A stretch of DNA of 64,000 nucleotides from NCBI GenBank assembly GCA_011033025.1, contig WFMF01000415.1, positions 96,146 to 160,145 of the forward strand, written 5' to 3'. Below the pieces are notes generated by a model. The model was given only the letters and a program-made list of their open reading frames with translations, was not told where the DNA came from and searched no databases. The translations under genes were made by a program, and so were the position numbers. Origin of the DNA: Beroe forskalii. Taxonomy: Eukaryota; Ctenophora; Nuda; Beroida; Beroidae. Positions 25,901-38,280 of the stretch are shown piece by piece (positions within the stretch are counted from its first letter, which is position 1; every line of letters begins with the position of its first letter).

Positions 25901-28900
25901 TTAAAAGTTTTAATAGGCATTATTGATATTCTCACATACATAAGTCACAAAAACAGGGCGATTTTCGATTAGTTACATACTTTTTATCAATTGTCCCACA
26001 TTACCCCACCAATCCAATAATCAAGATTATATTCCTGTTCCACTTTCCCCACTCACCTGTAAAGTCTTGTTGGCAATAGAATTCCATCTGAATTATAACA
26101 AATAAATGTCTAGATCATTATAAAAATCAATCGTTATTGCTGTACCACTTTACCCCACAATGGGTAAAATATATAAAATATGACTGTCCCACTTTACCCA
26201 GTGGCTTTTATTGCATGAAATACTGTTGGGGTGTTGCTTTGAAAAAAATTCGAAAATTTGTCCCACTTTACCCCACATCGGTCTTATGCATCATTTTGAC
26301 AGTGTTCCTCTTTACCCAAAGTGTAGTCTTCACCAAAGCTTTGCATAGGTGAAGGTTTTTTGAAATTTCTTTAAGTGTCCCACTTTCCCCCCAGGTGTTC
26401 CATTTCACCCCAATTTGTCCCTCTTTACCTCCTGTCCCACTCCACCCCGTTTTACCCTACGTACTGTTATAAGGCTATAAGCTTATACAAACAAAGAATT
26501 TCTGTGTAAAGGACACCGCAGAATGGATTGTGAACAACAGTCTAGTCGCATACTTAAAGGGATACTGAAGTTTTAAATCTTAAAATTTTATTTTCCAAAA
26601 TATTATCATAAAACTATCACTATTCACCATACAAACGCCTTCCGATCATTAAAAATGCCCCAAAATGCTAAATATAGGGAGTGTAGCGGATTTTCACCAA
26701 GGTGCGAAACAAGTTGCGACGTCATCACGGGGGTAGAGTTCACCTAGACCGCAGTAACCCAGTGTATTTATAGGTATCATATTGTGCTAATAGACCATAG
26801 TGTAGTGTTTCTTTTGCTTCCTGCATGATTTCCCCGATCGAGCTTGTAGTTAATAAACAGTAAATTTTACAATATCAAGCCTGTTAAAACGTTGATAGTC
26901 TCATGATACTTAGATAAAGTATGAATTAGTTATTATGCATGTCGATTTAGTTCTAAAACACACTTATGAAGCTTCTGGGTCACATGGGTAGAAATAGACT
27001 TCAAAACCCTGTGGAATAGTGGTGTTTGTGTGAGTAAAGCAATGAATACGGAGATCTAGAATGTTTGCGTTGCTGCGAATATTATGTTATTGCTTAACAC
27101 ATATGTGATGCTAAATTTATCGACTCGAAGGTCTCAATTGCAGTCGGTATTTGAACTCACTTATTGTCGATGACGAAAAACACTGAAATTAGGTGAAAAA
27201 TAAAAAAGGGGTAGGCGCTGCAAACTTGCAAATCTGCAATTTTTGGCACATAAATCATTCATAAACATTATTTCATCGAGTGAAATTGACAGAAAATACG
27301 ATATATACCATCTTGTGTTGTAAAAGCTGCCAGAGAAAAGTTTCCTATGTTCCTAACCCTGAAGGAGTGCCATACCATATTATATTGGTATATCGAGATC
27401 CAAACAAGTAACTCCTTGAAATTAACGTGAACTTTGAAGTTATAGAAGGAAAACATGAACTATATACCTATGTGTATTAATTAGAATGACCAAATATTCA
27501 AACATACTGCTCCCATTCACTAATAATTAAGGATAAATCATAAGATAGATCGTATAGTAAAATAGGTAATCGACTTTACAGATAACTAGGTGCACACTTA
27601 GATACTATAGTTCGAAAGAAGAATAGCAGATGGAGAATTGCCTTTCCTAAATGAATGCGATGTTACAATTATATTATTAAATGCTAAACAATCAATGATT
27701 GCCAATCAGAATGATATTATTGGGAGCAAATTTTCAAGCAGTCTACATAACATAATTAATGGACTATTCATAAATAATTCAATATAGGTATTTAAAAACA
27801 TGCAACAAAAACTCGTACTTTACGGTACTTTATCATCTTATTGATACTTTACACTATAATTTCACACTATACTGTGCGCTCTCTCCTATGATCAGTCCCC
27901 CGACCCCCGTGATGACGTAGCACGCCTAACCACAGAATTATTTCACACGCTTATTATAGCACATAGGGCGGAGATAGAAGTGTCGGAATTTCACCAATCG
28001 ATTTCTTATGATATAAATATTCAAATAAAGTGAATTTAAGAAAAAATAAAAATTTTGTCAGAAAACTTCAGTATCCCTTTAATGAAATTATCAGATCAAT
28101 TTGTAATAATATGCTCTTTAGAACTTTAGAATGCAGCAGGGGACAGTGATCACATTCTGAGGTGCTTTCTTGAAATGTATTCTTGATTGTGGCATATTTC
28201 ATTACACGCGATACACAGAATGTTTTCATAAATCCTTTCCGAAGATAAGTTTCATTACAGTTAATAATGACAAAATTAAAGAGGTGATTTCATAAGCTTG
28301 ATATTTAGCATCATGGTAGCGACTAGCGTGTTATGAAAAAACATCACACGAGGGTTAGCCGAGTGTGATAATTTTGAATAAAACACGATCCATCAGTTTG
28401 TTGTTTTCATTATCACTCGACATTTCAGTTCTCATCGGTCATTGATCATTCATAACGTTTTTGTTCGCGCCACTGACAAGTTTGAAGGGGTGTGATATCA
28501 ATACTTATCCCACTCTAAGGAGGGGGGAAGGGGTACTACCTTCTCTCGAGCCCCCCGATGTACTCCTTCCTCCGCTTCCTGCTCTCTGCAGCGGATATCT
28601 TGTTCTTTATCTTCCGTCTCACTCTCTTCAGAGCTCGTTCCTCGTTCTGAAGCAGGGGGAAGTTAAGTGCCGTCAGCACAAAGGTTAAAAATACTGATAA
28701 ACCAATATAACGTGGTTACATCTGCTTCATCAAGTCTTCAACGGTGTCATGGAAGTAGAGAAGTTGTACATTTTGCAGAGCTCATTCCTCCAGTGACACA
28801 CTGTTCAGAAGCGAGCTGAGGCATGTGAAATCATAACCCAAAATATACGCGGGTCAAAAGAAACCATCTCACCGTGTATCGAATGTCAGTTAATTCGTGC

Positions 28901-31900
28901 ACTGATTTCACAGATAGGTTACGTGAAATAGTCTGCAGACAGCATGACACTCTCACTTCACTCGTTATCATGGTATCGTGCGTATAAGAGTTACAGATCC
29001 TAGGACTTTTTAAGGAATGTAAGAATTGTGCAGCTGAATTCTCGTGAAGTTATTTGTAAGAAATCCAGACAAAGCACAGTTCATCACTTCATCACCACAC
29101 ACCAAATGCAGACCTTCAGTTATGATTTCATTGTGCATAGAATTTCCATGATTAAGAAATCAGGAATAATATTCTTTTTATTCAATTTGGAAAACATAAA
29201 GCTGCAAATTATGCAACAATCATGCCATGCTCTCTGTCGCCTGAACGCTACAGTTTGGATTAGTAGGATTTGAAACATGAGACAAAATTTCAGAAGGATT
29301 CCCGGAAAATTGAGTAAATCATACACACTTTAATTTGTCTACTGACTACTACCGCTATAAAACAGTGTGGTGCATTATGTACACAGTGTATTTCTAAAAA
29401 ATACAGTACAGAAGTGCTGAAGTATAAGACTGAACCACCGCAATACTCTGAGTCGTAGAATTTCAGTGCATATTTTTATACGAAATAATGATTCAAGTTT
29501 CACTTATATTCCATGACCTTCGATGACAAATTGTAGCCGCCATATGGTGTAATTAAAGTTAATTAATTATTGGGCACTGCTGCAGAATTACTGCATAAAT
29601 GTTCGAATGTCTTATCAGTTCATAATCTAATAACTCGAACGACACTGCACACTCACTAATTTAAATTAATATTACCTGGTGGAAATTCCATGTAGTAATA
29701 ATATATTAGTAGGTATGTCTAAACATTCAATAACTCATTTTCTAATTAAGAAAATTATAATTTAATTTATTGAATTTAGTTATTTATGACTTTATGTCGC
29801 AAGAGGCCAACTATTTCATGTAGGTACTAACAGCTATGATCCAAGATAATATGTACATTTTCAATGCTGTTTTTCATAATTCAAAACTCACTCAAGAATG
29901 CAAATCTCTCGTATTCATATCAAATTCAATAAAGTTTTCCTTCATGGAGTCTATAGCATTACTAATGCACTACTTCATTGGGTGAGGTGTTTATTTCTTC
30001 CTCTAGAGTTCCATGAGCACCAGCAACTGACAACCCATCGCCTGACCTATCCTGACCAATCACAACACAGTAGGCGACCAATCAGCGCCCGGTAAAGGAA
30101 CCTCGTGACCCCCACTGTCTCGTGATTGGTGTATTACAGGTGCTGTGGAGGGAGTGGTGGAGAGGACGCGTGACCTCACAGAGATGTGTCGGTGTAGTGA
30201 ATAGATCGGTCACTGCCCCTTGTATACTAATGCTACACACAAAGTACACAACATACACGGCCAAGTTTACATACAAGGTAACAAATGTTCATTGGCGTTC
30301 TTTGAATAGACAAGATGAAAGAGGGATCGTAAATTGTGATGCAAAGAGTGGAGTAATGCTGATTGCTTTGGAAAATCATAGTATTATCTCAATTTAAATT
30401 TTTACTATCATATTTTTGTATTTCCAGCTTTGAGAAATATTCAGGTTTCAGAGGCTCAAAGAAACATTATTGAAAGTAACATTATGTATTTAGTAGAATT
30501 AATCTTACTCAAGAGTAAGTAACAGGTTATGACGACACAATTAGATTCAACAAGCTTCCAGTCTTCTTTGTCAAATTCTATGCTTGCTACACCTCTCTTT
30601 CTCCATTACTTAGGAGACATTAATTCAAGCATTAACTGATGAAGCACAAAATATAGAAATTTGTTGCTGCATCTTGCAGCAGGCAAACGGCATGGTGGTT
30701 AACGTTCAAATTAGCAGCATTATTTTACGCCACATTATGGATTTATGGATGTACGGAAATCATCGTGGCACTAGGAAACCGATGTACTGTATTTTGATAT
30801 GTTTTTCATCTACCAATGCACCATTATAGATAAAACCTTGGATTGAGACAAAACATCACTGCGTACTACGTAACCACTACTTATTACAAGAATATGGAAT
30901 TATTAAGTCGTAGTTAAGTCTAAATTAAATTTAAGCCCCCACAAAACTCATAACTAGCACTGTCAATAATGATTTGCAGTACAATCAGTAGATTCTTAGA
31001 TCTTCATAATCATTGAAATAACTCACCTTCGTCAGCACCACATTGAATGGAATGTTGACTCCTTCCTCCTCCAGCATTTTCCTTTCCTCTTCTGTTATGT
31101 CCCGACCTTTCAACTGGAACAAGGAAAGCAGATAATTTCAGGATACTACCGGGTGGGCCAAAAAGAACGTTGCAAAAGTAACGCGCTGTAACTTTGGTTG
31201 TGTTTTGAGTTTCTTGATGAAATTTTAGGATGTCATAGGTATAGGCTGTAAGTTTTTGCACCAAAAATTTGGAGTGTCTAGCACAAAAAATGTCCGAGTT
31301 ATCAACAAAAAACCGGTTTTTCGGCTATATTTCAATATTCGAGAGTCAATAACTCGGCTTGTGTTTGGAGTTTCTTGACCAAATTTTAGGAGGTCGTAGG
31401 TATAGGCTATAAGTGTTTGCAACATAAATTTGAAGTCTTTAGCTCAAAAAATGTTTCAGTTATCAACAAAAAGCGGGTTTTTTGCCCCTATCTCTGTTTC
31501 CTTGCCCATATCTCTGTTTCCGGGACTCAAAAATGTTAGCAACTCCAGGGTCATATTGGTCAGATGTTGCCCGAAATATCCTGAAAGTTTCATCAAGATT
31601 GCACGAAAAACCTCGGAGATATGCGCTTTTTTGTAACGCAAAAAAGTGTACATACGCAAGCGTGCATAGTTTTAACTTCCTCAAAGACACAGTAATTACG
31701 CGCTATACACTTTTTTGGGTTACAAAAAGGTGCATATCTCCGAGGTTTTTCGAGCAATCTTGATGAAACTTTCAGGATATTTCGGGTAACATCTGACCAA
31801 TATGACCCTGGAGTTGCTAACATTTTTGAGTCCCGGAAACAGAGATATGGGCAAGGAAACAGAGATAGGGGCAAAAAATCCGCTTTTTGTTGATAACTGA

Positions 31901-33805
31901 AACATTTTTTGAGCTAGAGACTTCCAATTTATGTTGCAAACACTTATAGCCTATACCTACGACCTCCTAAAATTTGGTCAAGAAACTCCAAACACAAGCC
32001 GAGTTATTGACTCTCAAATATTGAAATATGACCGAAAAAACGGTTTTTTGTTGATAACTCGGACATTTATTGAGCTAGACACTTTAAATTTTTGGAGCAA
32101 AAACTTACAGCCAATATCTATGACATCCCAAAATTTCATTAAGAAACTCAAAACACAACCAAAGTTACAGCACGTTACTTTTGTAACGTTCTTTTTGGCC
32201 CACCCGGTATTATAACACAAATGATATCATAACACATGTACACATAGCTGATGCAGAGTCTTAACTTTTGTTTCCGTGACTCGTGGTACCATATCAAATA
32301 TCAATAAATCAAGGAACTAAGTTTAGGGGAAAGGCTGAAGTAGGTCACAATTGTTTCATGGAATATCATCATGCGACATGCTATCCAATCAATGGACTGT
32401 AGGCATATGTATCCTTAATTGTAAATTCTAGTTTTCTAGTTCTATCCAACTCAAACTGCCACACCGAATATCGTCTGTGTTAATGCGGCTTCCTCTGAGG
32501 GCCACTCTTGTAGCTGGGGTGCTATCGTACATTCCAGAGCGCTTTGGAATGTTAACCATAACATCATTGTCACAACCTAAAACACATAAAATTTACCCAT
32601 CAAAGTAAAAGTAATAAGCATGAATGGAATAAATTGCATGGATTAAACTTAGTATTATGAACCAATGAAATACATCATCTTTTAAATGGGTGTAAACAAC
32701 AATGAAATTGCCAAATCCCAAAGATGAGTTGGATTAAATTACTTTACAAAACTCACGGGTTCTGTTGGCAGTTGGTTTGTTGAGGAATATGTCCACATTG
32801 ATACCCTCATCACAGACACTGGGCTTTTCATCATCAGAAACTCCATTGGAGTACCTGTCTGATCCAGACGAGGCAGGACTCCCACCATCGCTCAGCAGTT
32901 CCTGACAAGAATCAATATTTGCAAATCATTGTTGTCATTTTGTCACAACAGAACGATCACCAGGATTGTTGATTGTTTCCCTGTATGAGAAAATTTAAGG
33001 ATCAAAAAAAATTATAAGATTTCATACTGTTATTTCAAAATTTGACACACATTTGGCTCAAGATATTGAAGTTTAAACGAGATAACTGATACAAGAGAAT
33101 TGTAATCAGAAGCTTTCGAAAATCATGTGATTATTGTCATCAGCTGAGAGAGAAGGATGGAACAGTGTTTAAATATGAGTGATTGAGTGGTTTCAAAGGT
33201 GGCTAGTGAATATGAATGAAATTGAAAAAATGTTGATGCTCTCAAAATTCTTACATTTTTGACAGGTGGGTCATCACCATCTGGATCAAAGTCCCAAAGG
33301 TCATGCTTCAGGTTACTCTGAACTTCTATTTCCTTCTGAAATTGGCAGAATAATTGCTTACACATATTGTACATAAGTACATAATGAGCTTTGAGAGAAC
33401 CTTAAATACATTTTTACCCAAGCAATTAATGCATCTATGTAATATCACAATGAAATCTGAATCATAATTGCTAAAGCATTGAAAAGAATTGATATGTTAA
33501 GACTTTGGTGTAATGGCTACAAAATACAAATTACTAGTTTTAAGACATTCAATTGTTTTAATAATTTAACTTCATTAAATCCTATCCATTATATTGAGGT
33601 AGCTAATACTGAATCTGTCTAATATCATAGCTGGATAAATTTTAGTGAAGAATTTCAGGACAAGTTGACAATAACAAACCACAGAAAAGGTTGATGTGTC
33701 ATCCAGTGGAAGTTGATCTAAAAAGAAGTCCAACTCTGTGCCAGGCATTGGTAGCTCTGATGATATCACATCACCGAAAAGGTGATCAATTACACTGTCA
33801 GACAT
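19938..33805 (-). CDS. CREB3L: CREB3-like ER-membrane bZIP transcription factor, copy A
   Basis: Exons in order of transcription: 33680-33805, 33255-33335, 32757-32901, about 32465-32576, 31027-31113, 28540-28646, 24445-24513, 24051-24132, 23545-23632, 19938-20101. They give an acidic N-terminus (start [12 protein letters not shown]), a Ser/Asp-rich part, the pre-bZIP segment [18 protein letters not shown], the basic region [21 protein letters not shown] with the N-x7-R signature, a leucine zipper, then QTTTCLM joined to the hydrophobic span [18 protein letters not shown], and a luminal tail with [12 protein letters not shown]3 proteins sit in the ER membrane; S1P (RxxL sites) and S2P release the N-terminal half to the nucleus, where it raises secretory-pathway genes. 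GRSLL is a fitting S1P site about 15 residues after the membrane span. All junctions keep frame except exon 4 to 5, where I found no clean phase-0 donor; a small exon may be missing. Confidence 0.9.
20469..21803. mobile_element. Element with GCCACACTG-rich ends, only in copy A
   Basis: AGTAGACCTTACGA at the left and its reverse complement at the right bound a 1.3-kb block. Next to each end is a run of CCACACTGCCACAC (20490-20690) and its complement (21640-21785). The middle has no coding sequence. At the same place the other arm has a different 3-kb insertion (about 60225-63190), so the border of the block is inferred from that comparison. Confidence 0.65.
22040..23265 (-). repeat. 44-bp minisatellite in the last intron of CREB3-like copy A, about 27 units
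   Basis: The unit is TGTGACGTAGTGGTGTCAAA followed by GGCAGGTAGTGG and CATGCTATGTAG. Nearly every unit keeps TGACGTAG, which contains the ACGT core of CRE-type bZIP sites. The same array is present in the other arm at 59075-59985, with fewer and more varied units, so it predates the duplication. Confidence 0.95.
24853..26457. mobile_element. 1605-bp TA-flanked DNA transposon, only in copy A
   Basis: The ends are GGGTAAAGCGGGGTGAAGTG and the complement of CCACCCCGTTTTACCC-type sequence, flanked by TA on both sides. The matching spot in the other arm (57367-57368) is intact with a single TA, so this is a clean insertion. Inside, a GTCCCACTTTACCCC-like phrase recurs about 17 times in both orientations. 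No transposase frame is present; it is a non-autonomous element. TA duplication fits the Tc1/mariner group but does not prove it. Confidence 0.88.
26558..28078. mobile_element. 1521-bp TTAA-flanked piggyBac-like element, only in copy A
   Basis: The terminal inverted repeats are 17 bp, AGGGATACTGAAGTTTT, flanked on both sides by TTAA, the target of piggyBac transposases. The other arm lacks it and reads TTATTAA around 57267-57273. Inside are only short open frames, so it would need a transposase from elsewhere. Subterminal GTGATGACGT / ACGTCATCAC segments are also inverted. Confidence 0.85.
28647..31026. other. Intron 5 of CREB3-like copy A
   Basis: The left part (to about 29330) is shared with the other arm; the rest is single-copy and A/T-rich. 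I see no exon, RNA gene or transposon in 29331-31026. Confidence 0.5.
31149..32207. mobile_element. 1059-bp fold-back element with 500-bp arms
   Basis: Two arms of roughly 500 bases (31149-31650 and 31705-32207) are near-perfect inverted copies with a spacer of about 55 bases. The ends are CCGGGTGGGCCAAAAAGAAC, flanked by TA on both sides. It lies in the intron between exons 4 and 5 of CREB3-like copy A. Open frames of 60-94 codons mirror each other across the arms and are not genes. Its transcript would form a very long hairpin. Confidence 0.9.
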
Positions 33806-34398
33806 TCCTCAAATTTGATTGTATGAAGTCATGAAGCTTTGCATATTAATTAATAAATCATATATTTACAGAAAGACTATACGATCTTAGTATAATTGCA
33901 TGTGCTAATTATCTTCAGCCATAGGATATGCTGATGGTTAATATAAATGTGTTTGACAGAGTATTGGTGTTTCAGAGACTTTATCATTTATGATAGCCAG
34001 TCAGATGTCAGGAGTGGAAGGGTGGAATATCAGTGACGAGATCAAAGGGTGAGATGTCAGAGACTAACTGAAAGGGTGCTATGTGGTTTGATATGGGATG
34101 GTACAAGTTGAGAGGGTGTGGTTTGGAGTGCTTAATAATATCAATTTTACAGCTCTCATTCTAAAATTATCCTTTTCTCACGTATAAAATGCTCGAGCCA
34201 TGCTGAGTTTAGGACCAGACTTCTGAAAAAGTTGTTCCACAAATGATAGAAAACTCATGCAGAGAGATTGAGAGATTTCATGCAAATTGGTACTTCTTGA
34301 AAAAATCTCCGAGGAGATTCAAATATTATATAGAATGAGACGGATAGTGTATCGCAATAACAGAATCAAATAATAAAATAATAAATTCTGATATCAGA
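33806..34398. promoter_or_regulatory. Upstream region of CREB3-like copy A
   Basis: This is the 5' flank of the minus-strand gene and should include its promoter. I see no clear TATA box or other motif. Confidence 0.35.
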
Positions 34399-35720
34399 TT
34401 GATGTCTTGATATCAGATTGATGTCAGATTGATGTCAGATTGATGTCAGATTGATGTCAGATTGATGTCAGATTGATGTCTTGAAGAAAGATTTCTTTTT
34501 AATTCAAATATGTTTTAACCCTGATTTTCAGGAGAAGCATCTCTCAAGACAAAGTATTGGATCAGGATGCATGCCACTTTATAAATTTCATTAATGTGCA
34601 ATGTAAAAGGACACAAATAACCCAGATCCATCCACCGGTCCTCTACTTCTCTTCACTAAGTGTTTTGCTTAATTTCTTGATGCTTGGAGTACAAACAAAG
34701 ACCAAAGAGCAAGTTTCAGTTTCATTCAGGCAGGTGGTCACTGCACTTGACAGTGCTATACCCTGGTACCAGGGGGTGACTGCTGGGGGCCTACCTCATA
34801 AAAAGCTCTCGCAATTTAAACACCCTGAAAGCTGAGGTAGGTATTGGACTGAAGATGCCTGCACACCAATCATCTAGGTGTGACTCATTTGGATTTGGCT
34901 GTTCTTACATAGTATTTCTCAAGAAATCGTGTCAAAGTTCAAGTCCAAAGTTGGAGAAAAGTCTTGCAGATAGATGTGTTTTAAAGGATTCATTCTTTAA
35001 TTGTTGATATAAATATATCAATAAATATTATAAATACTATGATTCAAGGTTTAATAGTGAAGGAGAGTGCAAGTGATGATAAAATAGATAAGGAAAATAT
35101 TATGCAGATTGATGTCTTGAAGAAAGATTTCTTTTTAATTCAAACATGTTTTAACCCTGATTTTCAGGAGAAGCATCTCTCAAGATGAAGTATTGGATCA
35201 GGATGCATGCCACTCGCATTAATTTTATTAATGTGCAACGTAAAAGGACACAAATGACCCGGATCCATCCACCGGTCCTCTACTTCTCTTCACTTAGTGT
35301 GTTGCTTAATTTCTTGGTGCTTGGAGTAAAGACAAAGACCAAAGAGCAAGTTTCAGATTCATTCAGGCAGGTGGTCACTGCACTTGACGGTGCTATACCC
35401 TGGTACCAGGGGTGACTGCTGGGGGCCTACCTCATAAAAAGCTCTCGCAATTTAAACACCCGAAAGCTGAGGTAGGTATTGGACTGAAGATGCCTGCACA
35501 CCACTCATCTTGGTGTGACTCATTAAGATCCTACTGCTCTCCACATTGCATTACCTAAAGGAATCATGTTGGTGTTCAAGTATGGAGTTGGAGAAAAGTC
35601 TTGCAGATTGATGTCTTGAAGAAAGATTTCCTTTTAATTCAAACATATTATGCATATATTTGTTTTAAAAATAAATCTTTCTTCAAGACATCAATCTGCA
35701 AGACTTTTCTCCAACTCCTT
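34399..35720 (+). repeat. Tandem duplicated element with 11-bp repeat and terminal hairpin
   Basis: AGATTGATGTC repeats seven times at about 34399-34473. A unit beginning AGATTGATGTCTTGAAGAAA is found at 34461, 35106 and (short) 35608. The first two run on for about 420 similar bases and share an open frame (KYWIRMHA to AIPWYQG) that I do not recognise. At 35586-35631 and 35671-35717 the unit end is present as an inverted pair of about 45 bases. The pattern looks like a nested or tandemly duplicated transposon fragment. Confidence 0.75.
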
Positions 35721-35754
35721 ACTTGAACACCAGCATGAGGCGCCAATAACATTT

Positions 35755-35945
35755 GTCAGTAAATCGAATGGAATTGGTCAATCAATCAACTCCATGTTTG
35801 AACAAATTATGTGTTTTACTGGTCCCTAATGACTTGAATCGTGTTTAAATGAGCAATATTTAGTTGTTTCCCTACTAGCTCATAGATTTTCTATTTAAAA
35901 CACATTAGTCGATCAAATGAAGTTGATCGATCGACCAATTGTTCT
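35755..35945. mobile_element. MITE with GATCGATC-rich ends, second copy
   Basis: Inverted relative of 9485-9680. It ends in GTCGATCAAATGAAGTTGAT and CGATCGACCAATT and has the same middle in reverse. Confidence 0.7.
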
Positions 35946-36047
35946 ATGCATACACCTGATCCCTCCAGTGCAGGTAATGCTTATTGTGAAGAGCAGCTGC
36001 CTGTAGGATCCAAGTGCTAAAAGCACATCTGAATCTTGCCCTAACCA

Positions 36048-36860
36048 GGACCCTGGTTAAATTACGCGCACGGAGTGCGCGGTGCGACGCCCCTGGTTAG
36101 GGAAAATATGAATCGTAATTGAATTCCCTAAGCCCGCATAGGTGAGAGTACTCTGTACGTGCGCGGTGCTTCCATTCCCTACGGGATAAAAGGGGTATGC
36201 GTGTTTAGCAAAGCAAGTGCGGAACTTCCCTTATTAATTAACCAAATTAAATTCTATACGACATGACACTGCACCTTATGCGTGAAACCAGGGCCTTGGT
36301 TGGGGTTGCCAGGCGTTGCCTGGCCCCCTCGCGCGCGCGAAGCGCGCGCGCCCCGACTCGAAGAGTCGGGAAAAAATTTGCTAAACACGTATATCCCTGT
36401 GTGGGCTCGCGCGGCGCGCTTCGCCAACACAGGGAAGCGCGCGGCGCGTACACACACCTATGCGGGCTTAGGAAGGAAAAAATATGGGGCAGACAACGTC
36501 TGGCAAGGTTGGGGTATAAATGGGGCAAGCGCATAACGCCGCGCCGCGCTTGTCTGAGAAAGTGAAGCGCGCCGCGCAATGGGAACAGCTGGATATACGT
36601 GTTTAGAAAAGAAAACCGACAATACGCGCGCAAAAAGGAATTTGGTTAAAACTAGCTATTTTGTAACATTATAATACAACTTTTTAGATTTTTCATATAA
36701 TTCAGTGCTTTCTTGAATATTTTCAATAAGAAAGCTTTGTGATCTGAGGTTGTTTTCTTTTTGTCATTCGAATTATATTTTCTGTTAGTTCGTCTTATGC
36801 CTCAATTAAGTACATTTTTTTCCACCTAACCAGGTGCTAACGACGGCGCGCAAAAGAGGG
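36048..36860. repeat. GC-rich hairpin repeat region
   Basis: It contains GCGCGCGCGAAGCGCGCGCG, CCGACTCGAAGAGTCGG, and repeated GCGCGGCGCG blocks, bounded by CCTGGTTA / TAACCAGG phrases. Parts (GGGAAGCGCGCGGCGCGTAC and CACCTATGCGGGCTTAGGA) recur at 50590-50640. Open frames here are on both strands and reflect the repeats. It is most likely a composite of MITEs. Confidence 0.7.
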
Positions 36861-37677
36861 CTCTGGTTAGTTAGAGTAAATAGATTTTCAAAAACAACAG
36901 TGAAATGCTCTTGAAAATTGAATAAATGGACACCTGGGTTGAAAGGTGTGTTTTTAGTGGAAGCTATTGTTTTGATATAATGAAAGGAAGCGTGATGGTT
37001 CAATACCATAATTTATTCTATTTCTTTTTTTTAGTTGAATAAGTTTTATCTTTGGGATACAAATGCAGCCATCTTTGTAAAGTCAAGCCACAAGTTGAAT
37101 AAGTGAAAACTAAATTGCCATCTGCTTGTTTCATGATGCCTGCATCTATTAATCTTTGGGGTACACATATTTTCAACGTTTATTTATTTTCAATATATCA
37201 TTGGATTTGAAATGCACTGTGTGGTATAGCATGAAGATTCTAGTTTTTTAATACAACTGATCATTGGGCTCACAATAAGGAGCAGCTAATACTGTGGGTA
37301 TAACTAAGTAAATTAATTTATTAATTATCATTGACAAACATGGGAACAACGTTTATCTTGTATTGCTCAACAAGATATGATCAACAGTAACAAGTTTGAA
37401 ATTGGGCAATGGGTACCTTCCTACCATTAGCATTTGAAGAGGTTATTAACAGAAAAAAAGTTTCATTTCATAGCTCATTTCGTGGCATTGTCCTTGAAGT
37501 TACTGGTCTTGTGGTAAAAGACAACATGTTATTGTGCCAAATCTTGTGCATGTCAAAGTGCTATAAAACCTTCTCAAAACTTGAATTTGAATAAAATGTT
37601 TACAGCACAATGACAATGAATATATTTTCTTGAGTTTATATGAATGAAGCTTCTATGATGTGCTGTAAGAATGAGAA
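36861..37677. other. A/T-rich intergenic stretch
   Basis: No gene is seen. The part 37405-37475 is repeated in reverse at about 38488-38540, so the LINE tail between them is bracketed by a short inverted pair. Confidence 0.45.
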
Positions 37678-38280
37678 TTGAATTGAATTGAATTGAAATA
37701 AATAAATAAATAAATGTTAAATACTTATAATACGCTTTATAGTTCTCTAGAATTCAAAGTTTAAAGAGAGTATCTTAAAACCTAACTCCACTATCTAAAG
37801 CGTCTCTTACAAACATGTCATAAATTATCAAAGTCAAACATTACATCCAGGACGTTCAGTTACAAAATGCAATAGAAAATAGGTGAGTTTTCAAGTTCTT
37901 CTTGAATAAAGAAATTTCATTTGAACATCTGATATCATATGGGATTGAGTTCCAATCATTAAGACTGTTAACGAGGTTGCCCACTACAGAAATATCTATA
38001 CTATATTAAAAGTTTTAAACTTAACAACACTGCTATAAAATATCGAATTTGAGAATGTTGTGTCACACTTTGTGGAGTTCCTGAAGAAGAGATATTTTAT
38101 CTCGAAACTGACAGTTGAATAGCGGTGCAAAGTGTATGGGTTTGATTTCATATTTGAGAATTTTTCACTGAAATGATCAATCACTTGAAACACATTCCTG
38201 ATAAGAATGGTGAAATTAAATAATGCACTCTCAGAACAGTACATACTGAAAATAATAGGTGGTAATTTATTCAACATAAA
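37678..38280 (-). mobile_element. 3' tail of a LINE retrotransposon
   Basis: The minus strand encodes a reverse transcriptase C-terminus: RYSTVSFEIKYLFFRNST, then after more residues LVNSLNDWNSIPYDIRCSN and EISLFKKNLKTHLF, the usual end of CR1/L2/Jockey-type ORF2 (LWN-LP-IR...FK-LK-L). A frame shift or stop separates parts of it. Beyond the stop the sequence ends in TTTATTTATTTA and repeated TCAAT, as LINE 3' ends often do. It is a dead, 5'-truncated copy. Confidence 0.75.

Larger units (their letters stand above)
19680..29330 (-). repeat. Left arm of large inverted duplication
   Basis: Read on the minus strand, this stretch matches about 55900-64000 on the plus strand: the same CREB3-like exons 6-10 in order, the same introns, and the same 44-bp minisatellite in the last intron. 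The arms differ by scattered substitutions and by insertions present in only one arm. Similarity fades near 29.3 kb, around a TAATTTGCAGCTTTATG segment and a weakly matching stretch beyond it. Confidence 0.93.

Noticed and set aside
31010-31264. 84-codon minus-strand frame joining exon 5 of the CREB3-like gene to the fold-back element
   Set aside because: It uses the wrong frame of the exon and runs into a transposon.
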